Positions 25,839 through 36,165 of a DNA stretch of 58,214 nucleotides are shown piece by piece. The position numbers and the translations under genes are program-made. Numbering within the stretch: position 1 is the first letter of the stretch; every line of letters begins with the position of its first letter. The stretch is from DAIRUS01 sp036803205 (GTDB lineage: Bacteria > Patescibacteriota > Minisyncoccia > Minisyncoccales > GBS-2): contig DAIRUS010000004.1 of the NCBI GenBank assembly GCA_036803205.1, positions 1 through 58,214 of the forward strand. Direction: 5' to 3'. The notes beneath the pieces were generated by a model. That model was not told where the DNA came from and ran no database searches. It was given only the letters and a program-made list of their open reading frames with translations.

Positions 25839-26837
25839 TTAAGAAACAGTTTCTAAGATCTGAGATTTTATCTTTTCTGCTATTTCTGGATTTTCTTTAA
25901 AAAATTGCTTACTAGCTTCCAGGCCTTGACCTAATTTGATATTCTCGTATTGAAACCAACTGCCGGTTTTTTTTATTATCCCTAATTTTAATCCAGTATT
26001 CAAAATATCAACAAATTTTGAGATACCTTCATTGTAATAAATATCAAATTCCGCTGTCTTAAAAGGTGCCGCTACTTTATTTTTGACAATTTTGACCTTG
26101 ATTCTACTGCCAATTATTTCCTCGCCATGTTTTATCTGAGCTGTCCTCCTCAAATCGATTCTTACTGAAGCATAAAATTTCAAAGCCAATCCTCCGGGAG
26201 TTGTTTCTGGATTGCCAAACATCACCCCAATTTTCATTCGGGTCTGATTAAGAAAAATTAAAACGGTTTTTGTCTTGGAAATAATTCCGGAAAGTTTCCG
26301 TAAAGCCTGTGACATTAAACGAGCCTGAAGGCCAATTTGGAACTCTCCCATTTCGCCGGCAATCTCCTCTTGGGGAACCAAGGCGGCTACTGAATCTACA
26401 ACGATCACGTCAACTTCGCCTGACCTTATTAAAGTTTCAACTATCTGCAAGGCCTGTTCTCCCGAATCCGGTTGGGAAATCAATAATTCATCAATGTTCA
26501 CCCCAATCTTTCGGGCATAATCTGGGTCTAAGGCATGTTCAGCATCAACAAAAGCTCCTACTCCTCCCTGTTTTTGCGCCTCAGCCAAAATATGAAGAGC
26601 TAAAGTTGTTTTGCCGCTTGATTCAGGGCCATAAATTTCAATCACTCTTCCCCTTGGTACTCCGCCTACCCCGAGGGCTATATCTAAAGAGATAGCACCA
26701 GTTGGAACAACATCCACATTAACCGGTTTCGCTTCTTTTAACTTCATTATTGCTCCATCACCAAACCGTTGTTTAATTTCGTTAATCGCCTCAGCCAAGT
26801 CTTTTTTTTCAGTTTTTGTTACTTGCTTTTTCACCAT
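25839..26837 (-). CDS. recA: Recombinase RecA
   Basis: This 332-residue protein has Walker A GPESSGKTTLALHILAEAQK, Walker B VDVIVVDSVAALVP, the L1/L2 regions GEMGEFQIGLQARLMSQALR and FGNPETTPGGLALKFYASVR. It catalyses strand exchange and induces SOS where LexA exists. It ends KIKSQILETVS without the long acidic tail of E. coli RecA. Its promoter is at 26844-26871. Confidence 0.98.
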   Translation of the reverse strand: MVKKQVTKTEKKDLAEAINEIKQRFGDGAIMKLKEAKPVNVDVVPTGAISLDIALGVGGVPRGRVIEIYGPESSGKTTLALHILAEAQKQGGVGAFVDAEHALDPDYARKIGVNIDELLISQPDSGEQALQIVETLIRSGEVDVIVVDSVAALVPQEEIAGEMGEFQIGLQARLMSQALRKLSGIISKTKTVLIFLNQTRMKIGVMFGNPETTPGGLALKFYASVRIDLRRTAQIKHGEEIIGSRIKVKIVKNKVAAPFKTAEFDIYYNEGISKFVDILNTGLKLGIIKKTGSWFQYENIKLGQGLEASKQFFKENPEIAEKIKSQILETVS

Positions 26838-26843
26838 ATTTTA

Positions 26844-26871
26844 ATAATAGCTTATGGATTCAAAATGTAAA
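26844..26871 (-). promoter_or_regulatory. recA promoter
   Basis: On the minus strand TTTACA (26871-26866), a 16-base spacer and TATTAT (26849-26844) stand just upstream of the recA ATG. This implies a very short leader. I see no obvious SOS-box palindrome over it. Confidence 0.6.
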
Positions 26872-26912
26872 GTATAAAGGTAAAAAATTACAATTAAAAT
26901 TCTAAATTTATT

Positions 26913-29039
26913 TTAAACCTTCTGCCACCCTTCATCTTCTTCGTCACTTTTAATATATACCTCTCTAGGTTTAGCTCCCTCTGCCGGGCCAACCACTCCC
27001 CTTTCTTCTAACATATCTAAAAGACGGGCGGCTCGAGCATAACCTATGCTCAACCTTCTCTGCAAAAGGGAAGCTGAGGCTTTTTTTGCCTCAATGACAA
27101 TTCTTTTAGCCTCTTCATATAAAGGGTCTTCCTTGCCTTCATAAAGATGGGCTGATTCCTCTTCCGTCATTTCTAAGGCTTTTTTTAAATCTTGAGCCAA
27201 GCTATTTTCGAAAATTCCCTCTTCCGGTTTTTCAATTCTCAATTTTGAATTTTGAACTTTAATAAAATTAACCACCTTTTTTAGCTCTTTTTCCAAAACG
27301 AAGGCTCCTTGAATTCTTTTGGGTTTTGTAACTTCAGCCGAAAGAAAGAGAAGGTCTCCCATTCCTAAAAGCTTTTCGGCTCCGGCCATATCTAAAACCG
27401 TTCTTGAATCAACCTGAGAGGCAACCTGAAAAGTCACTCGTGAAGTGATATTAGCCTTAATTAAACCAGTAATCACTTCAACCGATGGTCGCTGAGTGGC
27501 TAATACTAAATGGATACCAACCGCCCGGGCCATTTGGGCAATTCTAACAATCCCAGCCTCAATCTCTTTTCCCTTGGCAGCCATTAGATCAGCCAATTCG
27601 TCAATGATTAAAACAATATAGGGTATAGGTTCAAACTCTTTATATCTCTTAGCTATCTCGTTGTAACTTGATATATCTCGGGCTTTAGCCTCAGAGAGAA
27701 GATCAAATCTTCTTTCCATTTCTCCAATCAACCATTGAATAGATAAAACCGCTTTTTTGACATCAAAAATTATCGATGACAAAAGATGGGGAAGTCCCTC
27801 ATAAACCGGAAATTCAACTCTTTTTGGATCAATCAAAATAAATCTTAAATTGTGAGGAGAGTTTCGATAAAGAAGAGATAAAATCAAGGAGTTAAGAAAA
27901 ATTGTCTTTCCTGTACCAGTACTACCAGCCACCATTAAATGGGGCATTTTTCCTAAATCAGCATAGACCGGATTGCCGGAAACATCTCTTCCCAAACAAA
28001 AAGTTAAAGGAGAAGGAGAATTTTGAAAAGAAGGATTAGAAATCAGATCACGCAATCTAACCATAAGCCTAATTTTATTTGGAACCTCAATCCCAACCAA
28101 AGACTTCCCAGGAATGGGAGCTTCAATTCTGATCGGGTGACTGGCTAAAGCCAAGGCTAAGTCATTCGAAAGGGAGGTAATTTTGGATAATTTTATGCCT
28201 TCAGCTGGTTTTAGGGTATATTGAGTGACTGTTGGACCAATATTCACCTGACCCATCTGAACTGGAATTCCAAAATGTTCTAAAGTTTTTTTAATAATCA
28301 AAGAGTTTTGCTGAATATCACCGGCTGAAGGCTGTCCCGTTTCCGGCTCCAATAAATCCAGAGGTGGCAACTGATAACCTTCGGCAATGAAACGAGAAGA
28401 AGGGCTAACACTGGGTTTTTCAGCCTTTTTTGTTTCCACTTTTTTTTCTGAAGGAAAAGATGTAGGTTCTAATTCTTTAGCTTTAAATTTAGGGGTAAAA
28501 AATATCCTTTTTATCAAAGAAGGTTTCTTTTCTAATTCTTCTTTTTTTTCTTCAGTAACCGGCTTTTTTAAAAGGTGCCAAAAAATCAAGGTAGCAATGA
28601 GAAAAAAAACACCAAAAATAATCTGAGTAACCAAAACGCCAAAAAATTTTACCAAAATGTTAGTTAGATAGCCCAAATAACCTCCAACCTTCAGGCCCGG
28701 TATTAGAGTTTCAAAAAACCCAGAAATTGCCAAAATAAGAAGAAAAATTGCCAGGTAAACACCGCTCAAAAACCTTTCGTAATAAGAAAAGAAAAAAACT
28801 AAACCGGTCAAAAAGAGAATAAAGGGTAAGAAATAAATTGATTTTCCAATTAAACGGTAAAGAAAAGAAACCAATGCTTTTCCGGCTATTCCTGCTTTTT
28901 CAAAAAAAGCCAAAATAAAAATGATGGCAACAAAAAAAAACAAAATCCCCAAAAGCCATCTTTTTGTTTTCACCGGTAAAGAAATTTTAAATCCCTCTCT
29001 TGTTTTTCTTTCGGGTTTTCTCTTTTTATTTTTTCTCAT
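26913..29039 (-). CDS. ftsK: DNA translocase FtsK/SpoIIIE
   Basis: This 708-residue protein has a basic N-terminus, then about four membrane helices in the first 170 residues, a short linker, and a motor domain. The motor shows Walker A MVAGSTGTGKTIFLNSL near residue 375 and Walker B IVLIIDELADLM. A C-terminal winged-helix gamma domain follows (SIGYARAARLLDMLEERGVV), which reads KOPS-type DNA sequences in the family. It pumps chromosomal DNA through the division septum. It lies between rpoC and recA. Confidence 0.96.
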   Translation of the reverse strand: MRKNKKRKPERKTREGFKISLPVKTKRWLLGILFFFVAIIFILAFFEKAGIAGKALVSFLYRLIGKSIYFLPFILFLTGLVFFFSYYERFLSGVYLAIFLLILAISGFFETLIPGLKVGGYLGYLTNILVKFFGVLVTQIIFGVFFLIATLIFWHLLKKPVTEEKKEELEKKPSLIKRIFFTPKFKAKELEPTSFPSEKKVETKKAEKPSVSPSSRFIAEGYQLPPLDLLEPETGQPSAGDIQQNSLIIKKTLEHFGIPVQMGQVNIGPTVTQYTLKPAEGIKLSKITSLSNDLALALASHPIRIEAPIPGKSLVGIEVPNKIRLMVRLRDLISNPSFQNSPSPLTFCLGRDVSGNPVYADLGKMPHLMVAGSTGTGKTIFLNSLILSLLYRNSPHNLRFILIDPKRVEFPVYEGLPHLLSSIIFDVKKAVLSIQWLIGEMERRFDLLSEAKARDISSYNEIAKRYKEFEPIPYIVLIIDELADLMAAKGKEIEAGIVRIAQMARAVGIHLVLATQRPSVEVITGLIKANITSRVTFQVASQVDSRTVLDMAGAEKLLGMGDLLFLSAEVTKPKRIQGAFVLEKELKKVVNFIKVQNSKLRIEKPEEGIFENSLAQDLKKALEMTEEESAHLYEGKEDPLYEEAKRIVIEAKKASASLLQRRLSIGYARAARLLDMLEERGVVGPAEGAKPREVYIKSDEEDEGWQKV

Positions 29040-29137
29040 ATCATTTTCATTTTACCTTGTTAAAAATCAACCGACAATATTATTTTCAATTCAAAAACAA
29101 TTCAGAAATTCTTTCCTTTAAAAATATAATTTTTATT

Positions 29138-32100
29138 TTATTGTCGAAAACCCGTTCCCGCCGGTATCAACCTGCCGATAATTACATTTTCTTTTAATCC
29201 TCTCAATTTATCTTCTTTTCCTTCAATAGCCGTCTTGATTAATACCCGAGATGTTTCTTGAAAAGAGGCAGACGATAAAAATGAATTAGTAGTCAAGGCC
29301 ACCTTTGAAATTCCTAACAAAAGTTGGTTGGCTTTGGCCGGTTTTTTCTTTTCTTTTTTCAATCTCAAATTTTCTTCAATCAAACTTGCCCGTTCAACAA
29401 TCTCACCGGGAGTAAAATCGCTATCTCCCTGGTCCTTGATTTGAACGCGAGAAAACATTTGTCGCAAAATCACTTCAAAGTGTTTATCGTGGATTAAAGC
29501 CCCTTGGGAATTGTATATTTTCTGAAGCTCTTTAATCATATAGCGCCAGAGTTCTTCTTTTTTTACCAGTTTTGACAATTTTCTTAAATCTAAACTTCCT
29601 TCACAAAGAGCCTGCCCTGTCCTAACATTTTCTCCGACTTTAACCAAAATTGCACCCTGGGACGGAAGAGAATATTCAAAAATTTTTCCTTTTTTTGACT
29701 TAATTTTAACGATTCTTTTGGGTGTAATCTCTAAAACATTCCCCTCACATTCCGAAAATGGCGCTTCGTTTGTTGGAGTTCTCACTTCAAAAATTTCTTG
29801 AACCCGGGGCAAACCAGTAGTAATATCACCCCCACCCAAAACTCCTCCCATATGAAAAGTGCGCATTGTCAACTGAGTTCCGGGTTCCCCAATTGCTTGA
29901 GCAGCCACAACCCCAACCGCTTCACCTAATTTTATTGGCTGATTATTCCCGAAATCTAAACCGTAACATTTTTGGCAAATCCCAAAAATACTTTTGCAAG
30001 TCAATGGAGAACGAACCCTAACTCTTTTGATCTCCTCCTTGAGGATTTCTTTTCCCTTCTCCCAAGTAATCACCTCTCCTTCTTTCAAAATTGGAGTCTT
30101 TCTTTTCGGTTTTAAAATTGTTTCCAGCCCAACCCGACCAACAATTTTAAAAAGAAAATTCTGGCCAATTTCATCGGCATCTTCTCTGAAAACCTCAATA
30201 CCCGTTCTATCACCGCAATCTTCCTCTGTAATTACTAACTCGTGAGCAACGTCAACTAGTCTTCGGGTTAAATAACCAGCTGAAGAAGTCCTCAAAGCAG
30301 TATCAGTTGTGCCCTTTCTTGCCCCGTGGGTAGAAATAAAATACTCAAGAACTGGAAAACCTTCTTTATAAGAACTTTTTACCGGCAATTCAATGATTTC
30401 ACCAGCCGGATTAACTACCAAACCTTTCATCCCACACATTTGAATTGGCTGAGCCCAAGAGCCTCTAGCCCCGGCGTCAACCATCTGGAAAATTGGATTT
30501 TGAGAAGAACCCAGGCTTGAAAGAATAGTGGGGACCAGTTTTTCTATTTCCGATTTGGCCCAACTCCAAATTTCAATTATTTTTGTTCTCCTCTCTTCCC
30601 GGGAAAGAAATCCTTTCTTAAAATGCTCCTCTACCTTCTTAGCTTCCTCGTGCGCTCTTTCTATAATTTCTCTTTTTTCTTTTGGCACAATTAAATCGTC
30701 AATACCAAAGGTAATTCCAGATATGGTTGAATACTCAAACCCTAAATCCTTAATTTTATCTAATGTCTCCTCAACAATCTCGTTTGGATATCTTTCAATA
30801 ATTTCTCCAACAATTCTTTCCAAGTCTTTAATTTTAATCTGTTGATTTTGGAAGGGGAAACTTTCGGGTAGGGCTTCGTTAAAAATTACCCGGCCAACTG
30901 AGGTTTCGATATAATCATCGGCTTTATTGTTAGGTTTCGGATTTTTGATTTTAATTTTTGCCCTCAGGTCAAGGTCGCCAAATTCTACCGCTAAAATTGC
31001 CTCGGTCAAATCTTCAAAGATTTTTCCTTCTCCTTTTTTCCCTTGACAAATAAAAGTTAACCAATAACAGCCCAAGACAATATCCTGATAAAGGGTAACA
31101 ATAGGAGTGCCGGTGGCTGGTTTCAAAAGATTTAAAGTAGAAAGCATTCTTTCTTTGGCTTCTTTTTGGGCCATTTCTGAAAGAGGGACGAAAACTGCCA
31201 TTTGATCACCATCAAAGTCAGCGTTATAGGCTTTGCAAACCATAGGATGAAGTCGGATGGCATCTCCTTCAATCAAGACGGGGTGAAAGGATTGAATTCC
31301 CAGACGATGAAGAGTCGGGGCGCGGTTCAATAAAACCAGTTTGTCTTTAACTATCTCTTCCAGGGCTGCCCAAACTTCATCAGTCTCATCCTCAATTAAT
31401 CTATTGGCTCCTCTAACATTAAATGCCAATTCCTTTTCTAGAAGTTTTCTAATCACAAAAGGTTTAAAAAGCTCCAAAGCCATTCTTTTTGGCAACCCTA
31501 CTTGATCAAGTTTTAATTCCGGTCCCACAACAATCACTGACCGACCGGAATAATCAACCCGTTTTCCTAAAAGATTTTGTCGAAATCTTCCCTGTTTTCC
31601 CTTTAACATATCAGCCAGGGATTTAAGTAATCGCCTTCCGCCGGTAGTTGCTTTAGTAGTTACCCCTTTTCTCATTTCATTATCAATCAAAGAATCAACT
31701 GCCTCTTGGAGCATTCTTTTTTCATTTCTAATGATGACTTCTGGTGCACCAATTTCCAATAAGTATTTTAATCGGTTGTTTCGATTGATAACCCGACGAT
31801 ATAAATCATTAAGGTCAGAAGAAGCATAACGACCGCCGTCTAATTGAACAACCGGTCTCAAGTCTGGCGGCAAGACCGGTAAAACCGTCAAAAACATCCA
31901 TTCTGGCCTTACTCTTGCCTTTTCCATTTTTCTGAAAAGTCTTATACGTTGAAGAATTTTTTTTCTCTCTGGTGGGCTGGACTTCTCTAGGGTCTTTTCT
32001 AGTTTTTCAATTTCTTTTCTTAAATTTAGTTTCTCGAAAATTTTTCTTAATGTTTCCGCTCCCGTTCCGGCTTTAAAACACTGACCATACTTTAAAGAAA

Positions 32101-32701
32101 AATCATGGTATTCAACTTCTGACAAAATTTTAAGGGGTTGAATTGAAAAAACCTCGTTTCTTGCTTTATCTCTAGCCTCCTTCAATTCCTGTAATTTTTG
32201 TTTTCCGCTTTCCCCTTTTAAGCTTTTAACTTTTGCTTTATATTCGCTTTCAATTTCTTCAAGAATTTTCTTCTTTGTCTCTTCGTCAACCTCAGTAATG
32301 ATGTAAGCGGCAAAATAGATTACTTTTTCTAATTGTTGCATTGGCAAATCCAAAATCATTCCTATTCGTGAAGGAACCCCTCTTAAAAACCAAATATGAG
32401 AAACCGGAACGGCTAATTTTATATGCCCAAGCCTTTCTCTTCTGACCGAAGCAGTAATAACCTCTACTCCACAACGATCACAAATTACCCCTTTGTAACG
32501 AATGCCTTTATATTTTCCACAGTAACATTGATAATCTTTCTCTGGACCAAAAATCTTCTCACAAAAAAGACCATCTTTTTCCGGTCTTTGAGTTCGGTAG
32601 TTGATAGTTTCGGGTTTAGTTACTTCGCCATGGCTCCAATTTAAAATATCTTCCGGCGAAGCCAATTTTATTCTAATTGATTCTAAATCGGCTACTCTCA
32701 T
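29138..32701 (-). CDS. rpoC: DNA-directed RNA polymerase subunit beta'
   Basis: This 1187-residue subunit has an N-terminal zinc site (CYCGKYKGIRYKGVICDRCG), the catalytic magnesium loop NADFDGDQMAVFVP near residue 495, and the RAPTLHRLGIQSFHPVLIEG segment. Further on are the trigger-loop region (MRTFHMGGVLGGGDITTGLP) and a second zinc site (CKSIFGICQKCYGLDFG). No large lineage-specific insertion is evident. It follows rpoB by nine bases in the usual order. Confidence 0.98.
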   Translation of the reverse strand: MRVADLESIRIKLASPEDILNWSHGEVTKPETINYRTQRPEKDGLFCEKIFGPEKDYQCYCGKYKGIRYKGVICDRCGVEVITASVRRERLGHIKLAVPVSHIWFLRGVPSRIGMILDLPMQQLEKVIYFAAYIITEVDEETKKKILEEIESEYKAKVKSLKGESGKQKLQELKEARDKARNEVFSIQPLKILSEVEYHDFSLKYGQCFKAGTGAETLRKIFEKLNLRKEIEKLEKTLEKSSPPERKKILQRIRLFRKMEKARVRPEWMFLTVLPVLPPDLRPVVQLDGGRYASSDLNDLYRRVINRNNRLKYLLEIGAPEVIIRNEKRMLQEAVDSLIDNEMRKGVTTKATTGGRRLLKSLADMLKGKQGRFRQNLLGKRVDYSGRSVIVVGPELKLDQVGLPKRMALELFKPFVIRKLLEKELAFNVRGANRLIEDETDEVWAALEEIVKDKLVLLNRAPTLHRLGIQSFHPVLIEGDAIRLHPMVCKAYNADFDGDQMAVFVPLSEMAQKEAKERMLSTLNLLKPATGTPIVTLYQDIVLGCYWLTFICQGKKGEGKIFEDLTEAILAVEFGDLDLRAKIKIKNPKPNNKADDYIETSVGRVIFNEALPESFPFQNQQIKIKDLERIVGEIIERYPNEIVEETLDKIKDLGFEYSTISGITFGIDDLIVPKEKREIIERAHEEAKKVEEHFKKGFLSREERRTKIIEIWSWAKSEIEKLVPTILSSLGSSQNPIFQMVDAGARGSWAQPIQMCGMKGLVVNPAGEIIELPVKSSYKEGFPVLEYFISTHGARKGTTDTALRTSSAGYLTRRLVDVAHELVITEEDCGDRTGIEVFREDADEIGQNFLFKIVGRVGLETILKPKRKTPILKEGEVITWEKGKEILKEEIKRVRVRSPLTCKSIFGICQKCYGLDFGNNQPIKLGEAVGVVAAQAIGEPGTQLTMRTFHMGGVLGGGDITTGLPRVQEIFEVRTPTNEAPFSECEGNVLEITPKRIVKIKSKKGKIFEYSLPSQGAILVKVGENVRTGQALCEGSLDLRKLSKLVKKEELWRYMIKELQKIYNSQGALIHDKHFEVILRQMFSRVQIKDQGDSDFTPGEIVERASLIEENLRLKKEKKKPAKANQLLLGISKVALTTNSFLSSASFQETSRVLIKTAIEGKEDKLRGLKENVIIGRLIPAGTGFRQ

Positions 32702-32710
32702 AATAATGAA

Positions 32711-35700
32711 TTATGACTTTTTATCTGATTCTTTGTTTTTATTCTCTAATCGTTCGATCTTTGTTTTCTCTTTCACTTCTACGCTCAAGCCTAAAGATTT
32801 TAATTCATTAACAAGTAAATTGAAGGAAGCTGGCACATTGGGTGGTTTTATCTCCTCGCCTTTCAAAATTGCCTGATAGGTCGTTGCCCGACCAGAAACA
32901 TCGTCCGATTTGATGGTCAACATCTCCTGTAAAATATAAGCAGCTCCATAACCTTCCAAAGCCCAAACTTCCATTTCCCCAAATCTTTGGCCACCAAATT
33001 GAGCTTTTCCGCCCAATGGCTGTTGGGTAATAAGAGAATAAGGACCGACTGATCTGGCATGGGCTTTGTCTTCAACCATATGAATTAGTTTCATTATATA
33101 CATGTATCCAACAGCAATTTTTTCTGGAAAAGGAAGTCCTGTCCGGCCGTCGTATAGTGTCACTTTCCCATCAGGAGAAAATCCGGCCTTCTTTAACTCC
33201 TCTTTAATCTCTCTTTCGGTTGCTCCAGAAAGCGCCGGTGTGATGGCATAATATCCTAACTTCTTGGCAGCTAAGCCCAAATGAATCTCCAAAATCTGAC
33301 CCAAATTCATTCTCGAGATGACAGTTAAGGGATTAAGAACGACATCAACCGGCGTTCCGTCTTCCAGAAAGGGCATTTCTTCTTCCGGCAAAACTTTAGA
33401 AATGACGTTTTTGTTCCCGTGACGACCGGCCAATTTATCTCCAGCCTGGATTTTTCTAATTTCAGCCACCTCAACCTCAATTCTTTTTATCACCCCGGGC
33501 TCTAATTTGTGGCCCATTTCGCGAGAGAAAACCTTGACCTCAATGACTTTTCCTTTTTTTCCATGCTCCATTTTTAAAGAAGTATCTTTTACCTCCTTGG
33601 CTTTTTCTCCAAAAATTGCTCTTAACAATCTTTCTTCAGCAGTTAGTTCCGCTTCCCCTTTGGGCGAAATTTTCCCAACTAAAATATCGTTTGGAAAAAC
33701 TTCTGCTCCAACCCTAACAATTCCCTCCTCGTCTAAGTCTTTTAATCTCTCTTCGGCAACATTAGGAACATCATTGGTGGTTATTTCAGGTCCTAGTTTT
33801 GTCTCTCTAACATCACAGCCGAAATTCTCAATATAAATGGAGGCAAAAATATCATCTTTGACTAATCTTTCAGAAATCAAACAGGCATCTTCGAAATTTC
33901 CTCCCCGCCAGGGCAAAAAAGCAACTAAAATATTTTGACCCAAACCCAAGCATCCCTTGGAAGTTGCCGCCCCCTCAGTCAAAATTTCTCCTTTTTTCAC
34001 TCTTTGGCCTTTTTTTACTATTGGTCTCTGATGAAAACAAGTATATTGATTAGTTCTAATAAACGTCCTTAAGTAATAAGTTTTCGGTTTGAGGTTTTTG
34101 GGTTTAACTGTAATATGGTTAGCATCAACCTCCGTAACTATTCCGTCAAAATCAGAAATGACCGCCCGGCCAGAATCTTGGACAACCTTTTCCTCCACGC
34201 TGGTCATTACCAGAGGCGGTTCTGGATTTAAAAGAGGAACGGCCTGTCTCTGCATATTTGAACCCATCTGGGCCCGATTAGCATCATCGTTTTGCAAAAA
34301 GGGAATTAAAGAAGTGGTAATAGAAATTGATTGTTCAGGAGAAACATCAATAAAATCAACTTCCTCCCGACTAATCACTCCCGGTTCTCCTCTAATTCTG
34401 GCTTCAACCTCTTTTTGTAAAATATTTCCTTTTTCATCAATAAGAACTCCGGCTGAAGCAATATTGTATTTTTCTTCCTCATAGGCATTAAGGTATCGAA
34501 TCTCTGATGTCACCCTTCCTTTTTCAACTTTAAAATAAGGTGTCTCAATAAAACCATAAGGATTAACTTTAGCAAAAGAAGCTAAATGAGTAATTAAACC
34601 GATATTCGCACCTTCTGGAGTCTGGATTGGACAAATGCGACCATAATGGGAGGGTTGAACATCTCTGACTTCAAAGCCAGCTCTTTCTCTGGTCAAACCA
34701 CCAGGACCGGTTGCCGAAAGCCGCCTCTTATGTTCCACTTCGGCCAAAGGATTCTCATTGTCCATAAATTGAGCTAATTGGCTAGAAGTAAAAAATTCTT
34801 TCACCACCGTCATTACCGGTCGGGGATTAATGAGCTGAATGGGAGTAATAGTGGAAATATCCAGGGTTGACATTCGATCCTTAACGACCCTGCTCATTCT
34901 CGCTAATCCAACCCTCAAACGATTAACTAACAATTCATTAAAAGCCCTCACTCTTCGGTTTCCTAAATGATCAATCTGGTCAGGCTTTTCTTCTGGGTCA
35001 TTGTTTAATCTAATAATTTCCCTTAAAACCGCTATTATATCTTCTGGCTTTAGCACTCTATCTTTCGTCTCCATCTCTTCTTTCTTTTCTGAATTTTTCT
35101 TTGCTAACTCTGGAAGTCTTTGATACATTCTCCATCGCCCAACTTTTGACAAATCGTATCTCTCAAAATTAAAAAACATATTTTCAATCAACTCTCTGGC
35201 CGTGTCAGAAGTAGCCATATCACCCGGTCTTAATCTCTGATAAATCTCAACCAGGCTTTCGGCCTGATTACGGGTGGGGTCTCTTTTCAATGTCTCTTCA
35301 ATATAATCTTTCTCGCCCTTATTAATATCTTGAAAAATTTCTTTGATCTGTTGATCTTTAGTAATTCCAAAAGCCTTCAAAAGAGTGGTGGCAGCAACCT
35401 TTCTTCTTCTGTCAATTTTCACCATGATTGCTCCATTAATTTCCGTTTCAAACTCTAACCAAGCTCCTCGGTTAGGAATAATTTTTGCTCCAAAATAATT
35501 TTTCTCACCAATTCTTTGAGAGGTAAAAAATACCCCCGGAGATCTAATTAATTGAGAAATTACCACCCTTTCTACGCCATTAATAATAAAAGTTCCTCTT
35601 TCGGTCATTAAAGGGAAATCACCTAAAAAAACATCCTGCTCTTTAATTTCTTTTGTCTTTAAATTAATTAATCTCGTTTTTACCCGCAAAGGCGCTTCAT

Positions 35701-35974
35701 AAGAATCGTTGTTTCTTCTGGCTTCCAGATCAGATTTGTAATTGGGCTGACCCAACTCATAATCTAAAAACCATAATTCCAATTCTTTTTTAGTATAATC
35801 TCTGATAGGAGAAATTTCTTCAAATAGCTCTTTCAAGTCTCTTTCCCAAAAATTCTTCCAGCTTTCTTTTTGGAGAATTAATAAATCCGGTAATGGCAAG
35901 AAAACTTTTGTCTTCCCAAAGTACTTTTTCTTAATGGAATTGGGCGAAAGTGAACTAGTTGTCTTAGGGTCCAT
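32711..35974 (-). CDS. rpoB: DNA-directed RNA polymerase subunit beta
   Basis: From the ATG at 35974 this is 1087 residues; an in-frame TTG at 36010 would add twelve. Hallmarks include the rifampicin-pocket segment SSQLAQFMDNENPLAEVEHK followed by RRLSATGPGGLTRERAGFEV, and HARSVGPYSLITQQPLGGKA near the C-terminus. The positions equivalent to E. coli D516, H526 and S531 keep the sensitive-type residues, whereas L533 is Thr. It is transcribed with rpoC. Confidence 0.97.
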   Translation of the reverse strand: MDPKTTSSLSPNSIKKKYFGKTKVFLPLPDLLILQKESWKNFWERDLKELFEEISPIRDYTKKELELWFLDYELGQPNYKSDLEARRNNDSYEAPLRVKTRLINLKTKEIKEQDVFLGDFPLMTERGTFIINGVERVVISQLIRSPGVFFTSQRIGEKNYFGAKIIPNRGAWLEFETEINGAIMVKIDRRRKVAATTLLKAFGITKDQQIKEIFQDINKGEKDYIEETLKRDPTRNQAESLVEIYQRLRPGDMATSDTARELIENMFFNFERYDLSKVGRWRMYQRLPELAKKNSEKKEEMETKDRVLKPEDIIAVLREIIRLNNDPEEKPDQIDHLGNRRVRAFNELLVNRLRVGLARMSRVVKDRMSTLDISTITPIQLINPRPVMTVVKEFFTSSQLAQFMDNENPLAEVEHKRRLSATGPGGLTRERAGFEVRDVQPSHYGRICPIQTPEGANIGLITHLASFAKVNPYGFIETPYFKVEKGRVTSEIRYLNAYEEEKYNIASAGVLIDEKGNILQKEVEARIRGEPGVISREEVDFIDVSPEQSISITTSLIPFLQNDDANRAQMGSNMQRQAVPLLNPEPPLVMTSVEEKVVQDSGRAVISDFDGIVTEVDANHITVKPKNLKPKTYYLRTFIRTNQYTCFHQRPIVKKGQRVKKGEILTEGAATSKGCLGLGQNILVAFLPWRGGNFEDACLISERLVKDDIFASIYIENFGCDVRETKLGPEITTNDVPNVAEERLKDLDEEGIVRVGAEVFPNDILVGKISPKGEAELTAEERLLRAIFGEKAKEVKDTSLKMEHGKKGKVIEVKVFSREMGHKLEPGVIKRIEVEVAEIRKIQAGDKLAGRHGNKNVISKVLPEEEMPFLEDGTPVDVVLNPLTVISRMNLGQILEIHLGLAAKKLGYYAITPALSGATEREIKEELKKAGFSPDGKVTLYDGRTGLPFPEKIAVGYMYIMKLIHMVEDKAHARSVGPYSLITQQPLGGKAQFGGQRFGEMEVWALEGYGAAYILQEMLTIKSDDVSGRATTYQAILKGEEIKPPNVPASFNLLVNELKSLGLSVEVKEKTKIERLENKNKESDKKS

Positions 35975-36010
35975 ATTGGAGAATAGGTTTAATGGTGGAG
36001 TGAGGGGCAA

Positions 36011-36165
36011 AACTAACTTAAAGTTTCCTCTTAGAAAAAATTTAAAGAAAAAATTTAAAAAATCCCCCGAATCGCTTTAGGGCTTTAAAAAGTTTTTAAT
36101 TTTTTCTAAAAACAAAAATCAAGGCTGCAATATTAATAATTTACTCTTTTTTTTAAAAAAGTCAA
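36011..36165 (-). promoter_or_regulatory. rpoB upstream region with promoter and possible attenuator
   Basis: On the minus strand TTGACT (36165-36160) is followed after about 16-18 bases by an AT-rich -10 region (TAAATTAT), overlapping the end of the upstream gene. The resulting leader of over 100 bases contains GCCC...GGGGG at about 36064-36083 followed by a T-rich run. It could be a weak terminator of the upstream gene or an attenuator before rpoB. The stem is short, so this is tentative. Confidence 0.4.
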
